DNA from: an uncultured Bacteroidota bacterium
GTDB taxonomy: Bacteria > Bacteroidota > Bacteroidia > Flavobacteriales_D > Crocinitomicaceae
Length of the DNA: 33,432 bases
Assembly: GCA_937899625.1 (NCBI GenBank)
Contig: CALCCB010000062.1
Span: 1-33,432 of the forward strand
Reading direction: 5' to 3'
Position 1 is the stretch's first letter. Each line of letters begins with the position of its first letter. This document shows, in pieces, positions 5,876 to 14,878 of this stretch. Position numbers and translations under genes: made by a program. The notes beneath the pieces were generated by a model, which saw only the letters and a list, made by a program, of their open reading frames with translations, did no database searches and was not told the DNA's origin.

Positions 5876-8677
5876 ATGTTAAAATTTACGGCTTTCTTTT
5901 TTTGTTTTATTGTCCACCTGACACATGTATTCGGACAAAAGCCAATGATTGGAAAGGATTATATTGTCAAATATGAATTTTTGACCGTAGAAGAAGGCTT
6001 GCCATCTCGCGATATTTATTGCGTGGCTGAAGATAAAAAAGGATTTATTTGGTTCGGTTCAAAAAATGGATTGTGTCGCTTTGATGGTAAAAATTACAAA
6101 TATTTCACTACAAAGAATGGATTAGAATCAAATATTGTGGTGAATTTATATGTAGACAATCAAAATCGGATTTTTATTGCCTACGGAGACAAATGGACGC
6201 TTAAATACATCAACAATGATTACGGCCTATTGGATGCGAATACATTTGAAATTAATTCGTACAACAAATTTTTCCAAACAAAATCTAAACCCAAACTTCC
6301 TTCTCATTTTTTGAGGAGCTATCTTTACCAAAACAATCTAAAATCTTTAAATAAGCAAACCAATTCCTTTATTAAAATTCAGGGTGAAAAATTAGAAAAG
6401 ATTGAACATGAGAAAATATTTTCATTTGAAACGAAGAATACTATTGTAAAGTCAGAAAAAGGTATTTTCTATATTGAAAACAATAGAATCTATAAAATAC
6501 TTGAAAATGCTTTTTTTGGGAGCGATGCAAACTATCGGATATGGCATTTTTTAAAGGATACAAGAGGGTATTTGTGGGTATGTACGCAGAAGGGAGTTTA
6601 CAAAATAAGGATTAAGCCAAATTATTTTCAAACTTTTTTTACAATTGATCAACAAACATTGGTGAAACATCCTCAGGCAAGAGGAATTTATGTCGCAAAT
6701 ATGCACGAATCAAAAACGATCCATGCAAACCTATTATCCTACAGTTTTAAGAGCGGCAGTCATTCCGGATTGATTGATATTTTCCAATTGGGCTGGGGAA
6801 TAATCGGGTTGAAAGATCAATTCTATATATCGGATTCCAATAATATGTATATTTTTCAATCCAAAACATTAAGCTTGATTAAAAAAGTTCCATTTCTAAA
6901 CAATAGGCATGGTTCTGTAAATTGCATGTTTCAAAAGGATGCATCTTCCCTTTTTCTCGGTAGAAGTTCAGATATCCTATTATTTGATATAAAAAATAAT
7001 CGCTATAATTCTATTTCATACAAGTCTTTGAATTTACCGAAAGTTAAAAATGTGTACCGTATTTTTAATAGTTCAAAAGGGATACTCGCACAAGCTGAAA
7101 ATGGGCTATTTCTCATTCAATACCAACAAATTGTAGATTATTTTGGTCCTTTAGCGAAAGATAAAAATAAGCACCTACCAATTGAGTATATGCTCGATGC
7201 GCATGAAGATAAAAATCATGATTTATGGATAGCGACCAATGGACAAGGTCTTTTCAAATGGGAGTGGAATAAGCCGTACGGTAAGGCTAAAATAGAAAAT
7301 TACACGAACGAAAAGGGATTACCAAGTATGGTTCTTTATCGAATTGAAGAGGATGAAAACAATCATCTCTGGATTGGCTCTGATGATGGTTTAATTCGTT
7401 TTTATAAATCGAATGGAGAATCCGATTTATTCACAATAAAAGATGGTTTGTCGAATGATGAATTTAATCGTGGGTCCTCTTTTAAGGCGTTGGATGGCTT
7501 TCTGTATTTTGGTGGAATAAATGGAGTCAATGGTTTTAATCCCAATGAAATTCCAACGAGAACATTCAAAGAGGTTCCTTTGCATTTGATTTCTTTAATC
7601 AAATATTCTGCAGAAGGAGAGCAAGACGAATTAATTTCTTTTTTAAATAATCGTCGAATTGAATTCTATAATTCGGATAAATTATTAAAAATCGATTTCA
7701 CCTTATTGGATTATTCAGTACAAAGGAAAAAATATGCCTACAGAATAAAAGGAGTACAAAATAGTTGGATTTCAGTAACAAATGGAAGTATTTCGCTTGG
7801 TGAGCTTCCTTTTGGAGAATATACAATCGAAATTAAGGCACAAATAGAAAACGAAAGTTGGCAAAAACACATTCTTGAAATCCCAATTTTAGTAATTCCG
7901 CCATTTTATTTAACATCTTGGTTTATTATCTTGTCAATAAGTGTGATACTATTATTGATTATAGGAATATTTTTGTTCCGCAGTAAACGGCTAAAAGCAC
8001 AAAATGCAAAACTTGAAAAAATAATTATCAATCGCACCGAAGATTTACAAAAAGCACTCGGTGATAAAGACATACTTTTGAAAGAATTGCATCACAGGGT
8101 CAAAAATAACCTGCAGATTGTAACTGGGTTATTGGATCTTCAAAAAGCACGAATGACCGATAAAAAAGCAATTGAAGCTTTGAATGAAGGAAAAATCAGA
8201 CTTTCGAGTATTGTATTAATACACCAGAATTTCTACCGAGGAACCAATTTAGAAACCATTTCCTTCAAAGTGTTTTTAACAGATTTAGTCATCGCTGTGA
8301 AACAACTGTTTGAAAATGAGCAACGCATCATCGACTGTGTAATTCAATCAGATGATATACCAATAGATATTAATATTGCTATTCCACTGGGTTTAATTGT
8401 GAATGAACTGCTAACAAATTCTTATAAATATCTTCCACCGGAGCAATCCGATAAAAAAATTGAAATCAACCTAACAATTTTGGAAAATGGCAACTATGAA
8501 TTTAAATACAGAGATAATGGACCAGGATTGCCGCCAACTATCGATTTTGAAAATGCGCAAACACTTGGTTTGAGGTTGATCAGTGGGTTATCTGAACAAA
8601 TAAATGGCAATTTGGAATATAGATTTGAGGAAGGCAGTGTTTTTGTCATTCAGTTTAATCCTGAATTAAGTAAATAA
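5876..8677 (+). CDS. Two-component sensor histidine kinase with Reg_prop propeller, Y_Y_Y and HisKA_2 domains
   Basis: 933 residues. A signal peptide (1-21, VFGQ) leads into a large periplasmic sensor with two-component-regulator propeller repeats, e.g. GLPSRDIYCVAEDKKGFIWF near 41-60, DTRGYLWVCTQKGVYKI near 230, NHDLWIATNGQGLFKW near 447 and NHLWIGSDDGLIRF near 495. A Y_Y_Y domain (about 610-675) and one membrane helix (about 678-700) follow, then a coiled linker. The cytoplasmic part has a HisKA_2 dimerisation domain with ELHHRVKNNLQ, the phospho-accepting His at about 740. The HATPase domain has an N box NELLTNSYKY near 843 and a G box DNGPGLPP. It should autophosphorylate in response to an extracellular ligand and pass phosphate to the response regulator 7 bp downstream. 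The ligand is unknown; similar propeller sensors in Bacteroidota often sense glycans. Confidence 0.93.
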   Translation: MLKFTAFFFCFIVHLTHVFGQKPMIGKDYIVKYEFLTVEEGLPSRDIYCVAEDKKGFIWFGSKNGLCRFDGKNYKYFTTKNGLESNIVVNLYVDNQNRIFIAYGDKWTLKYINNDYGLLDANTFEINSYNKFFQTKSKPKLPSHFLRSYLYQNNLKSLNKQTNSFIKIQGEKLEKIEHEKIFSFETKNTIVKSEKGIFYIENNRIYKILENAFFGSDANYRIWHFLKDTRGYLWVCTQKGVYKIRIKPNYFQTFFTIDQQTLVKHPQARGIYVANMHESKTIHANLLSYSFKSGSHSGLIDIFQLGWGIIGLKDQFYISDSNNMYIFQSKTLSLIKKVPFLNNRHGSVNCMFQKDASSLFLGRSSDILLFDIKNNRYNSISYKSLNLPKVKNVYRIFNSSKGILAQAENGLFLIQYQQIVDYFGPLAKDKNKHLPIEYMLDAHEDKNHDLWIATNGQGLFKWEWNKPYGKAKIENYTNEKGLPSMVLYRIEEDENNHLWIGSDDGLIRFYKSNGESDLFTIKDGLSNDEFNRGSSFKALDGFLYFGGINGVNGFNPNEIPTRTFKEVPLHLISLIKYSAEGEQDELISFLNNRRIEFYNSDKLLKIDFTLLDYSVQRKKYAYRIKGVQNSWISVTNGSISLGELPFGEYTIEIKAQIENESWQKHILEIPILVIPPFYLTSWFIILSISVILLLIIGIFLFRSKRLKAQNAKLEKIIINRTEDLQKALGDKDILLKELHHRVKNNLQIVTGLLDLQKARMTDKKAIEALNEGKIRLSSIVLIHQNFYRGTNLETISFKVFLTDLVIAVKQLFENEQRIIDCVIQSDDIPIDINIAIPLGLIVNELLTNSYKYLPPEQSDKKIEINLTILENGNYEFKYRDNGPGLPPTIDFENAQTLGLRLISGLSEQINGNLEYRFEEGSVFVIQFNPELSK

Positions 8678-8684
8678 AATTTCT

Positions 8685-9299
8685 ATGGAAAGAATTAAAG
8701 TAGGAATAGTGGAAGATGAAATGATCATTGCTGATACCATTTGTTTAGCACTTCAAAATTTGAATTATGACTATTGTAAACCGGCTAATTCATTTGCCAA
8801 AGCAATCCAAATGATCGAAAATGAAAAGCCGAATATAGTACTGTTAGATATCAACCTTAATGCAAAATTGGATGGAATAGATTTAGGACATCACATAAAT
8901 GCCAATTATGCTCTGCCAATTATATATCTAACTGCCAACAGTGATAAGGATACCATAGAGCGCTGTAGAGAAACGCTGCCGAATGCTTTTCTAATCAAAC
9001 CGTTTAGCAATGAAGAACTTTTTTCTGCTATCGAAATTGCATTATTTAGTCATTCAGCTAAATCAGTAGTTTTGCCGGCTTCGAAAAATAGTGTACTAAT
9101 TAAAGCGATGCAAAAATACCAATTGACCCTAAGAGAAGGAGAAATTATTCTCATGGTATCGGAAGGTTTTCGGCATAAAGAAATTGCAGATAAACTTTTT
9201 GTTTCTCATACTACTGTTAAAAAACACATGTATAATATCTACCAAAAATTGGGCGTTCAATCAAGTATTGATGCATTGAATAAACTGCAAGAAGGGTGA
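8685..9299 (+). CDS. Response regulator, receiver plus LuxR-type HTH
   Basis: 204 residues. The receiver domain (about 4-120) shows the acidic pair E10/D11, phospho-acceptor D55 in IVLLDINLN, T83 and K105 (IKPFS). A LuxR/GerE-type helix-turn-helix (about 145-198) has LTLREGEIILMVSEGF, HKEIADKLFVSHTTVKKHM and NIYQKLGV. It should bind DNA when phosphorylated by the sensor kinase encoded just upstream; the 7-bp gap indicates an operon. Targets are not evident. The nearby secreted-protein cassettes or the pair itself are candidates only by proximity. It ends before a convergent hairpin-rich gap. Confidence 0.93.
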   Translation: MERIKVGIVEDEMIIADTICLALQNLNYDYCKPANSFAKAIQMIENEKPNIVLLDINLNAKLDGIDLGHHINANYALPIIYLTANSDKDTIERCRETLPNAFLIKPFSNEELFSAIEIALFSHSAKSVVLPASKNSVLIKAMQKYQLTLREGEIILMVSEGFRHKEIADKLFVSHTTVKKHMYNIYQKLGVQSSIDALNKLQEG

Positions 9300-9520
9300 A
9301 ATAAAGCAGAATATTTTGATTTTGTCAATAGGTCAATCTGCTGTTTCTTTCCCAATCGAAAATCCGCTTTTTTTATGATTCAAATCGCTATATATTGAGT
9401 GGATTAATTCAAAAATTGAGTTGATTCTATAGGGGTGAAATCGCTCAATTATTTCCAATCAATAACCTTTTGAATATCCTCGTAAAAGTTAGATTTCTCC
9501 ATTTCGGAGGTCACAAAACA

Positions 9521-9557
9521 AAACGAGAATGAGTGTGAGAGCGTCATTCTCGTTTTT
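9521..9557. terminator. Strong bidirectional terminator
   Basis: 12-bp stem AAACGAGAATGA (9521-9532) with TCATTCTCGTTT (9544-9555), an 11-nt loop and a T-run. It is well placed to terminate the two-component operon. Confidence 0.8.
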
Positions 9558-9673
9558 GTTTTACTTCATTTTCGTTCTGTTTCTCGCTCTACATTATCAA
9601 TTGCTCTCCAATTTGAAATCCCCTCTAAATCCTTATAAAAGTTAGATATCTCGACCTCGGAGGTCACGAAAGG

Positions 9674-9705
9674 AACCCGTTTCGCGAAAGTGAAACGGGT
9701 TTTTT
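9674..9705. terminator. Strong terminator hairpin
   Basis: 10-bp stem AACCCGTTTC (9674-9683) with GAAACGGGTT (9692-9701), 8-nt loop, followed by TTTTTT. Outer sequences GGTCA (9662-9666) and TGACC (9712-9716) extend the symmetry. It could also act as a terminator for the minus-strand gene that ends at 9755. Confidence 0.78.
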
Positions 9706-9754
9706 CTTTTATGACCCGTCAGGAATTCATTTCTCAAAGGGGCAAAATTTAATC

Positions 9755-12700
9755 TTACTCTTTAATTATGCGATAAATCACACTTTTATCATCGAATTGT
9801 AACTCAATTAAATAGATTCCATTGCTGTAGCTTTCAATGTCAACTTGAATTTCTTGTGAATTAATTGTTGATGAATACATAATGCGACCATCAACATGTC
9901 TGATTCTCATGCTATTGGCTATTTCCTGCTCGTATTGAATTGTTATTAGGCCATTGGTTGGATTCGGAAATAAAATGATTCCGTGGTCGAAATTCAAATT
10001 CAGCGAACCAACATTGTTGACTTGGTAACAGGCTGAAGTATCTGTGCAGATACCATCATTAATGATTACTGCATACGTTCCGTTCGTGGAGGCTGTGAAA
10101 TTTTGATTTGTTTCTCCCGCTATTGAGCCATTCGTTATGCAGTCTATCCATTGATATAATGCATCTTGTTCGTTCGAAGATAAATCAGGTGAGTTGTCAG
10201 TTATGGATTCATCTATCGTATTTATTGTCAAATTCAATCTTATCAATGAGTCACATCCAGCCGCTCCTTGTAGGATGTGCGTAGCAATTGTGTTTAAAGA
10301 GGTATATGTGATTCCATCAATCCACACATAAGAGTCGCAAGCAATAATCGTATCTGTAGATTCTACAGGTGGTGGGTTACTTCCAAAAAAGTAGGTGTTT
10401 AATGTTAAACTGTCACCCACATCATGTTTTACATTGTAGGTTACTTCAAATTTCCCTAATTCGGCATTGTAATCGGTTTGCCAGAAGTCTCTTCCCCAGT
10501 TAGCTTGATCTATCAGCTCCCAACAATTATTTACGCGCTTCCAAAGCTTTGGATTTAATATTGAATCGACATTTGTAAACACAATAGGGACATAATTCTT
10601 TCCACCTTGAATGTCAATCATGGCTTCATTGTTTATTGTTTCAATCTTCACTGGATAACCTTCAGTAATCGAGGAGTTTTGAGATGTAACAACAGGTTTG
10701 TTAAACACTGCCTCATTGAACAGAAGCTCCCATGAATTTCCAATTGAATTAAGTGATTGTGCGAACAGGGTATCATTTCCATAGTAATCGTTCACAGATT
10801 TTGGAATAAGACAGACTTCTAATAACAACTCAACACTATCTCCGGAGGAAAGACTAGTCACACCTTGGGGAGGAACCAAACAGTAAGAAGTGGGGTTCAA
10901 TCCCGTAGAAGCGGAGTAACCTATTGAACTTGATCTTTCCCGCAAATAAGGAGTATCATCGACACTACCATTGAAAAGGCCCTTATACGATCTTATGATT
11001 AATCCGGCATTAGCATCAATGTTAAGATCGCTGCCAACTGGGGTGTTATTGCATTCTCCGTCAATCCATAACCAAGGTTGATTTCCGCTAAGTTCAATAT
11101 GGCTGGTTGTATAATTATTGGACCCCGAATTTGTAGGTGCGAGGATATCTACAGCGCCACCATCATTACCAAAAACAACTGATTGAGCAACTAATGTATT
11201 GTAAATGTCTCCTCCGAGCTGGAACATTTCAAAACGATTAAATGGAATTGAGTCAAGGGCATGAAGCTTTACTTTGTAATATACTCTCGTAAAGTCATTG
11301 GATCTATTTAGATAGAAAGTGTAATCAAGTTTTAATTTGAGATCTGAAGATAGGGTTGAAATGGATGTCTCTGAAAGATTTGGACCGTATCGCTTAAAGG
11401 CAGTTTTGACCTGACTTTGATAAATGCGCTGATTATTCGAATTGGTATAATGTCCAATGTCAATTCCACCAAGATTTCCTGTCCAACGGCATTCAAGTGA
11501 GGTGCCACCCTGATTTTGATTGGTTACTAGAAATGGTCGGAAATCACAGCCATTGGAATTCCCATATTCATAATCGGGAGAATGCGTTATATTTTCTCCA
11601 AATGACCCGAGTCCTGCTTCGAGCCATCCACCTCGCCAAACTCCTGCACCTACAACGCTCAATTGATGCGAAAAAGCACCATAGGTTTCTCCCCATTTTG
11701 CCCCAACTCTTGTATAATCGAAAAGCTCAGTGCTGCTTGCGGGAATAATCAATTCAACGTATTCTTTGATCCATGATCCAGCATGAAGAGCATTGGAAGT
11801 GGTTCCATGCCAGTTCTTTGAAATTTGGAGTGGAATACCCAATGGATCCCCATCTCTGCTTCTCAGCATTGAAGAGAATCCGGTGACATTCACAGCAGGT
11901 ATTTGACGAATACATAATCGAATTCGTTTGTTTTGATTGGTTGTATTTTCAATACCGAATTGAATATTTTGTAATAGATCCGCACTCGCACAGTTGTATT
12001 GTCCCATTGTATATTTGGGTATATCAAGGAAATAAATTCCTTCATTTTGATCATAGCTAATTGAAACAGTTCCTGTTGTATTTGGAAGAGTTTGATTGGA
12101 GGTTATGACAAAATTGTCAGCATCATCAAATATTTCTGTAAAAGTATTGGAGAGATTTTGTTTTACTGCATAAATGATTAAGCTGACCTGATAAAGATTA
12201 CCAGCTATTAAATTTTGCTCAGCTAAAGTGGTAGTGATCACGCCGCCGTTTACTATCGTGGAATTAGAATTTGTACCCCCTTTAATTGCAAATCCAATAT
12301 CCTCTGAATTAGCGAAGCCGAAGATTTCACCGCTGTTATAGAAAGCACTATAGATGGCAGGCATTGCGATTTCAAGCTGCAATTGGCCATTCGAAATCGT
12401 AGTTCTTGGTTTCACGTAAAATGTCATTTTCAATCTATTGTGCCAGCTCGTGAATTCAATACCACTAAATGTCCCGTAGATGTTTGCTCCATTTGTATAA
12501 TTCAAGCTATCCAAAAACCTGCGATTGAGCCAGGTTCCATATTCAGACATTTGACTAATTTTAATGCCCGAATTCGTCGGATTGGCTGCTTTTTCATGAA
12601 GTATATTGCCATTTTGAAGAATTCTGTAATTAATTTCTCCTGTCGTTGATGTTGGAAAGAGGGTAGCATCAGACAATACAAATGCTTCATCTGAAGAAAG

Positions 12701-12952
12701 TGAGCTTGTATTAATATCCATATTAGAAATCGTTAGGTCCGAATAATTTATTTTTAGACCGAAATCACTGGTTTGAATAGTGAACTCTCTATCAGGAACA
12801 TTTACTGTCTTAAAATTATCGTTCCAAAACGTATAGTTGTAATTATTTTGCAAGTTGTCGTATGATTCTTGTGTGAGCTGAGCAATTATGTGCTGAGTCG
12901 AGAAAAGAATGTACATACAGAAAAAAAAATGCTTAGTTCGCATGTTAATCAT
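9755..12952 (-). CDS. Large secreted protein with T9SS type A sorting domain
   Basis: 1,065 residues from the first ATG. A second in-frame ATG three codons later (12943) starts a more typical signal peptide ending HIIAQ. Most of the protein is beta-rich and asparagine/serine-rich, and I recognise no catalytic domain. Near residue 870 is a STDTIIACDSYVWIDG ... GCDSLIRLNLTI repeat of the kind common in Bacteroidota surface proteins. Then comes a module with YQWIDC, NGTYAVII, CTDTSAC and NNVG, shared with the LamG protein. The sorting domain has FPNPTNGLITI and ends VIYRIIKE. It should be exported by T9SS and be surface-attached or released. Transcription is opposite to the two-component operon. 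Gas- or substrate-binding roles cannot be judged from sequence alone. Confidence 0.85.
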   Translation of the reverse strand: MINMRTKHFFFCMYILFSTQHIIAQLTQESYDNLQNNYNYTFWNDNFKTVNVPDREFTIQTSDFGLKINYSDLTISNMDINTSSLSSDEAFVLSDATLFPTSTTGEINYRILQNGNILHEKAANPTNSGIKISQMSEYGTWLNRRFLDSLNYTNGANIYGTFSGIEFTSWHNRLKMTFYVKPRTTISNGQLQLEIAMPAIYSAFYNSGEIFGFANSEDIGFAIKGGTNSNSTIVNGGVITTTLAEQNLIAGNLYQVSLIIYAVKQNLSNTFTEIFDDADNFVITSNQTLPNTTGTVSISYDQNEGIYFLDIPKYTMGQYNCASADLLQNIQFGIENTTNQNKRIRLCIRQIPAVNVTGFSSMLRSRDGDPLGIPLQISKNWHGTTSNALHAGSWIKEYVELIIPASSTELFDYTRVGAKWGETYGAFSHQLSVVGAGVWRGGWLEAGLGSFGENITHSPDYEYGNSNGCDFRPFLVTNQNQGGTSLECRWTGNLGGIDIGHYTNSNNQRIYQSQVKTAFKRYGPNLSETSISTLSSDLKLKLDYTFYLNRSNDFTRVYYKVKLHALDSIPFNRFEMFQLGGDIYNTLVAQSVVFGNDGGAVDILAPTNSGSNNYTTSHIELSGNQPWLWIDGECNNTPVGSDLNIDANAGLIIRSYKGLFNGSVDDTPYLRERSSSIGYSASTGLNPTSYCLVPPQGVTSLSSGDSVELLLEVCLIPKSVNDYYGNDTLFAQSLNSIGNSWELLFNEAVFNKPVVTSQNSSITEGYPVKIETINNEAMIDIQGGKNYVPIVFTNVDSILNPKLWKRVNNCWELIDQANWGRDFWQTDYNAELGKFEVTYNVKHDVGDSLTLNTYFFGSNPPPVESTDTIIACDSYVWIDGITYTSLNTIATHILQGAAGCDSLIRLNLTINTIDESITDNSPDLSSNEQDALYQWIDCITNGSIAGETNQNFTASTNGTYAVIINDGICTDTSACYQVNNVGSLNLNFDHGIILFPNPTNGLITIQYEQEIANSMRIRHVDGRIMYSSTINSQEIQVDIESYSNGIYLIELQFDDKSVIYRIIKE

Positions 12953-13118
12953 TTTTGAAAACGAAACGTCGTTTCTGTAAATAAAAATAGGAAAGTCTCG
13001 AGAATTTCTGGATTCATTTGTGATGTGTTTATATTTTATTCTGGAAACGAAATGTTGAAATGAAATAATTTACACGATTCACAAAATCCATTCAAAAGCA
13101 AGTAAGTTTATTCTTCGA

Positions 13119-14189
13119 CTAACATTCGTAAACCACACAATTAATATTCATTCCAGCACCCACTGAAGCCAATAGGATCTTGTTTCCTTTTGAGAGCGTG
13201 TGTCCTTTTAGTTGGTTTCTGATAATTAAATCGTAAAGGGTAGGGACGGTGGCAACCGAACTATTCCCAAGTTTTTCAATCGTCATTGGCATTATTGATT
13301 CATGAAAGTCGCTTTTACCAAAAGCTCTAAACAATCTTTTAACAATGGCTTCGTCCATTTTGTGATTGGCCTGATGCAACAATATTTTGTCTAATGAATC
13401 TATATCCAGGTTGATTTTATCCATACAGTATTTCATCGCTTTCGGAACCTGCTCTATTGCATATAAATAGATTTTATGACCATTCATTTTCATAAAATGC
13501 ACGCCTTCATTCTTTGTTCTGTCATAACTATAACCAGCCTGGAGATAGCTCTTTTCAACCCCTGTATGAGATAGGGCAGCGTGGGTTAAAACACCTCTTT
13601 TGTTCTCTTCCTCTATGCCTTCAATAATTACTGCACCAGCCCCATCTGCAAAAATCATAGTATCTCTATCGGAAGGGTCAATAACTCTTGAAAGCACTTC
13701 AGTGCCTATGATCAAACATCTTTTTGCTTCTCCTGATTGGATAAAAATATGGGCCTGTATCAATCCTTGTACCCATCCGGGGCATCCAAAAATTATATCA
13801 TACGCTATGCAGAATTCATTTTCAATTCCGAGCTCGTGCTTCACCCTGGAAGCAATGGAAGGTACCATATCGGATTGATTAGAACCGTCCAAAACATCTC
13901 CAAAATTATGCGCAACAATGATGTAATCGATTGATTCTTTATCAATATGAGCTGATTCAATGGCTTTTTGTCCGGCAATGGTCGCAATTTGTGAACAAGA
14001 CATTTCAGTTTCGACATACCGTCTTGACTTTATTCCGGTAATTTCTTGAAATTTTTGAATGACCTCGACGTTGTCCTTTTCTATTCTTTCACCATTTTCC
14101 GAATAGAATTGATTGTTGTTAAATTCAGAGTTGTTCACTCTTTTTTCAGGGATAAATGAGCCCGATCCGGTTATAATTGAGTTTAACAT
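13119..14189 (-). CDS. 3-oxoacyl-ACP synthase III family protein (FabH-like)
   Basis: 356 residues, a normal length for the thiolase-fold KAS III family. The catalytic triad is visible: C136 in IIFGCPGWVQG, H272 in LLHQANHKMDE and N309 in KLGNSSVATVPTLYD, with the glycine-rich end SVGAGMNIN. It should condense an acyl starter with malonyl-ACP. The FGCPGW context and NFGD segment fit a Bacteroidota FabH-like subfamily distinct from housekeeping FabH, so its substrate may be special. No fatty-acid or secondary-metabolite genes flank it. A DUF1801 gene is transcribed divergently. Start: the ATG at 14189 gives the family's usual N-terminus (ITGSGSFIPEKRV). Confidence 0.9.
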   Translation of the reverse strand: MLNSIITGSGSFIPEKRVNNSEFNNNQFYSENGERIEKDNVEVIQKFQEITGIKSRRYVETEMSCSQIATIAGQKAIESAHIDKESIDYIIVAHNFGDVLDGSNQSDMVPSIASRVKHELGIENEFCIAYDIIFGCPGWVQGLIQAHIFIQSGEAKRCLIIGTEVLSRVIDPSDRDTMIFADGAGAVIIEGIEEENKRGVLTHAALSHTGVEKSYLQAGYSYDRTKNEGVHFMKMNGHKIYLYAIEQVPKAMKYCMDKINLDIDSLDKILLHQANHKMDEAIVKRLFRAFGKSDFHESIMPMTIEKLGNSSVATVPTLYDLIIRNQLKGHTLSKGNKILLASVGAGMNINCVVYEC

Positions 14190-14373
14190 TTAACTAGCCA
14201 TAGATTAAGCAATCAGTTTTATTACCAGAGAGCATTAGTGAATATAGTATTTTTTTATGTGAATGGGTGAATAACAACGTATGCTTATCGATATAAGTGT
14301 GCATTTTCCCATTTCGAATTCATTTTTATCTTTGATAGGTAGAGTAATCCACATTAAACAGACACACCAAGCC

Positions 14374-14841
14374 ATGAAAGCAAACGGAACCACAGTTGAA
14401 GAAATATTGGCCAATCTGCCTGAAGACAGATTAGAGCCGTTCAATAAACTGCATAAGGTCATTGTGGATCATTTGCCTAAAGGCTTTGAAGCTGCGATCA
14501 GCTATGGAGGATTGGGATATGTGATTCCGCATTCACTGTATCCAGACGGATATCATTGTAAACCAAGTGAACAATTACCATTTGCAGGATTGGCTTCTCA
14601 GAAGGGCTCCATTAATTTCTACCACATGGGGATTTATGCGGATTCGGTTTTGCACGACTGGTTTGTGGAGGAATATCCAAAGTACAGCAAGCAAAAGCTC
14701 GATATGGGGAAAAGCTGTATCCGTTTCAAAAAGATGGAAGAGATACCCTATGACCTGATCGGTCAGCTGATGCAGAAAATGACTGCTCAGGATTGGATCA
14801 ACAAATACGAGGAAGCCTACAAGCCGAAAAAGAAGAAGTAA
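14374..14841 (+). CDS. DUF1801 domain protein
   Basis: 155 residues from the ATG at 14374. The open frame extends back to an ATG at 14281, but the first 31 codons do not look like family sequence, while MKANGTTVEEILANLPEDR matches the usual DUF1801 N-terminus. Conserved features are EAAISYGGLGYVIPH, the SINFYHMG strand and the DMGKSCIRFKK segment, with a lysine-rich C-terminus. The fold resembles the YdhG/frataxin-like DUF1801 family, whose biochemical role is not firmly known. It is probably cytosolic. It stands alone, divergent from the FabH-like gene and convergent with the M28 peptidase gene 37 bp away. Base composition is visibly richer in G+C than the sensor kinase region. Confidence 0.85.
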   Translation: MKANGTTVEEILANLPEDRLEPFNKLHKVIVDHLPKGFEAAISYGGLGYVIPHSLYPDGYHCKPSEQLPFAGLASQKGSINFYHMGIYADSVLHDWFVEEYPKYSKQKLDMGKSCIRFKKMEEIPYDLIGQLMQKMTAQDWINKYEEAYKPKKKK

Positions 14842-14878
14842 TTTTTCAGCTTAAACACAAGGTTGTCCCTACCTAAAT

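Larger units (their letters stand above)
9475..9735. repeat. Tandem module-plus-hairpin repeats
   Basis: Copy 1 (9475-9517) and copy 2 (9630-9672) share TAAAAGTTAGAT, TCTC and TCGGAGGTCAC with scattered differences. Each is followed by an unrelated hairpin of similar geometry. The GGAGGTCAC end resembles the 3' end of a tRNA followed by its terminator, but no complete tRNA is present. Confidence 0.6.
9300..9754. other. Hairpin-rich convergent intergenic region
   Basis: No supported gene. The region contains two tandem copies of a 43-bp module (about 9475-9517 and 9630-9672), each followed directly by a different strong hairpin. It separates the plus-strand two-component operon from the minus-strand 1,065-residue secreted protein. 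On the minus strand the two modules can be read as related short peptides starting VTSE with a shared SNFY, but these lack a convincing start and length. Confidence 0.65.

Noticed and set aside
9540-9690. Minus-strand mini-ORFs encoding VTSE-type peptides
   Set aside because: They lack a convincing start signal and length, and lie on hairpin-flanked repeats; kept only as an observation about the repeats.
11497-12690. Several 60-90-codon open frames overlapping the large secreted protein gene
   Set aside because: All lie within a long, well-supported coding sequence with signal peptide and sorting domain, and show no domain of their own.
14281-14373. N-terminal extension of the DUF1801 protein
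   Set aside because: The extra 31 codons do not match the family start, and the internal ATG gives the usual N-terminus.
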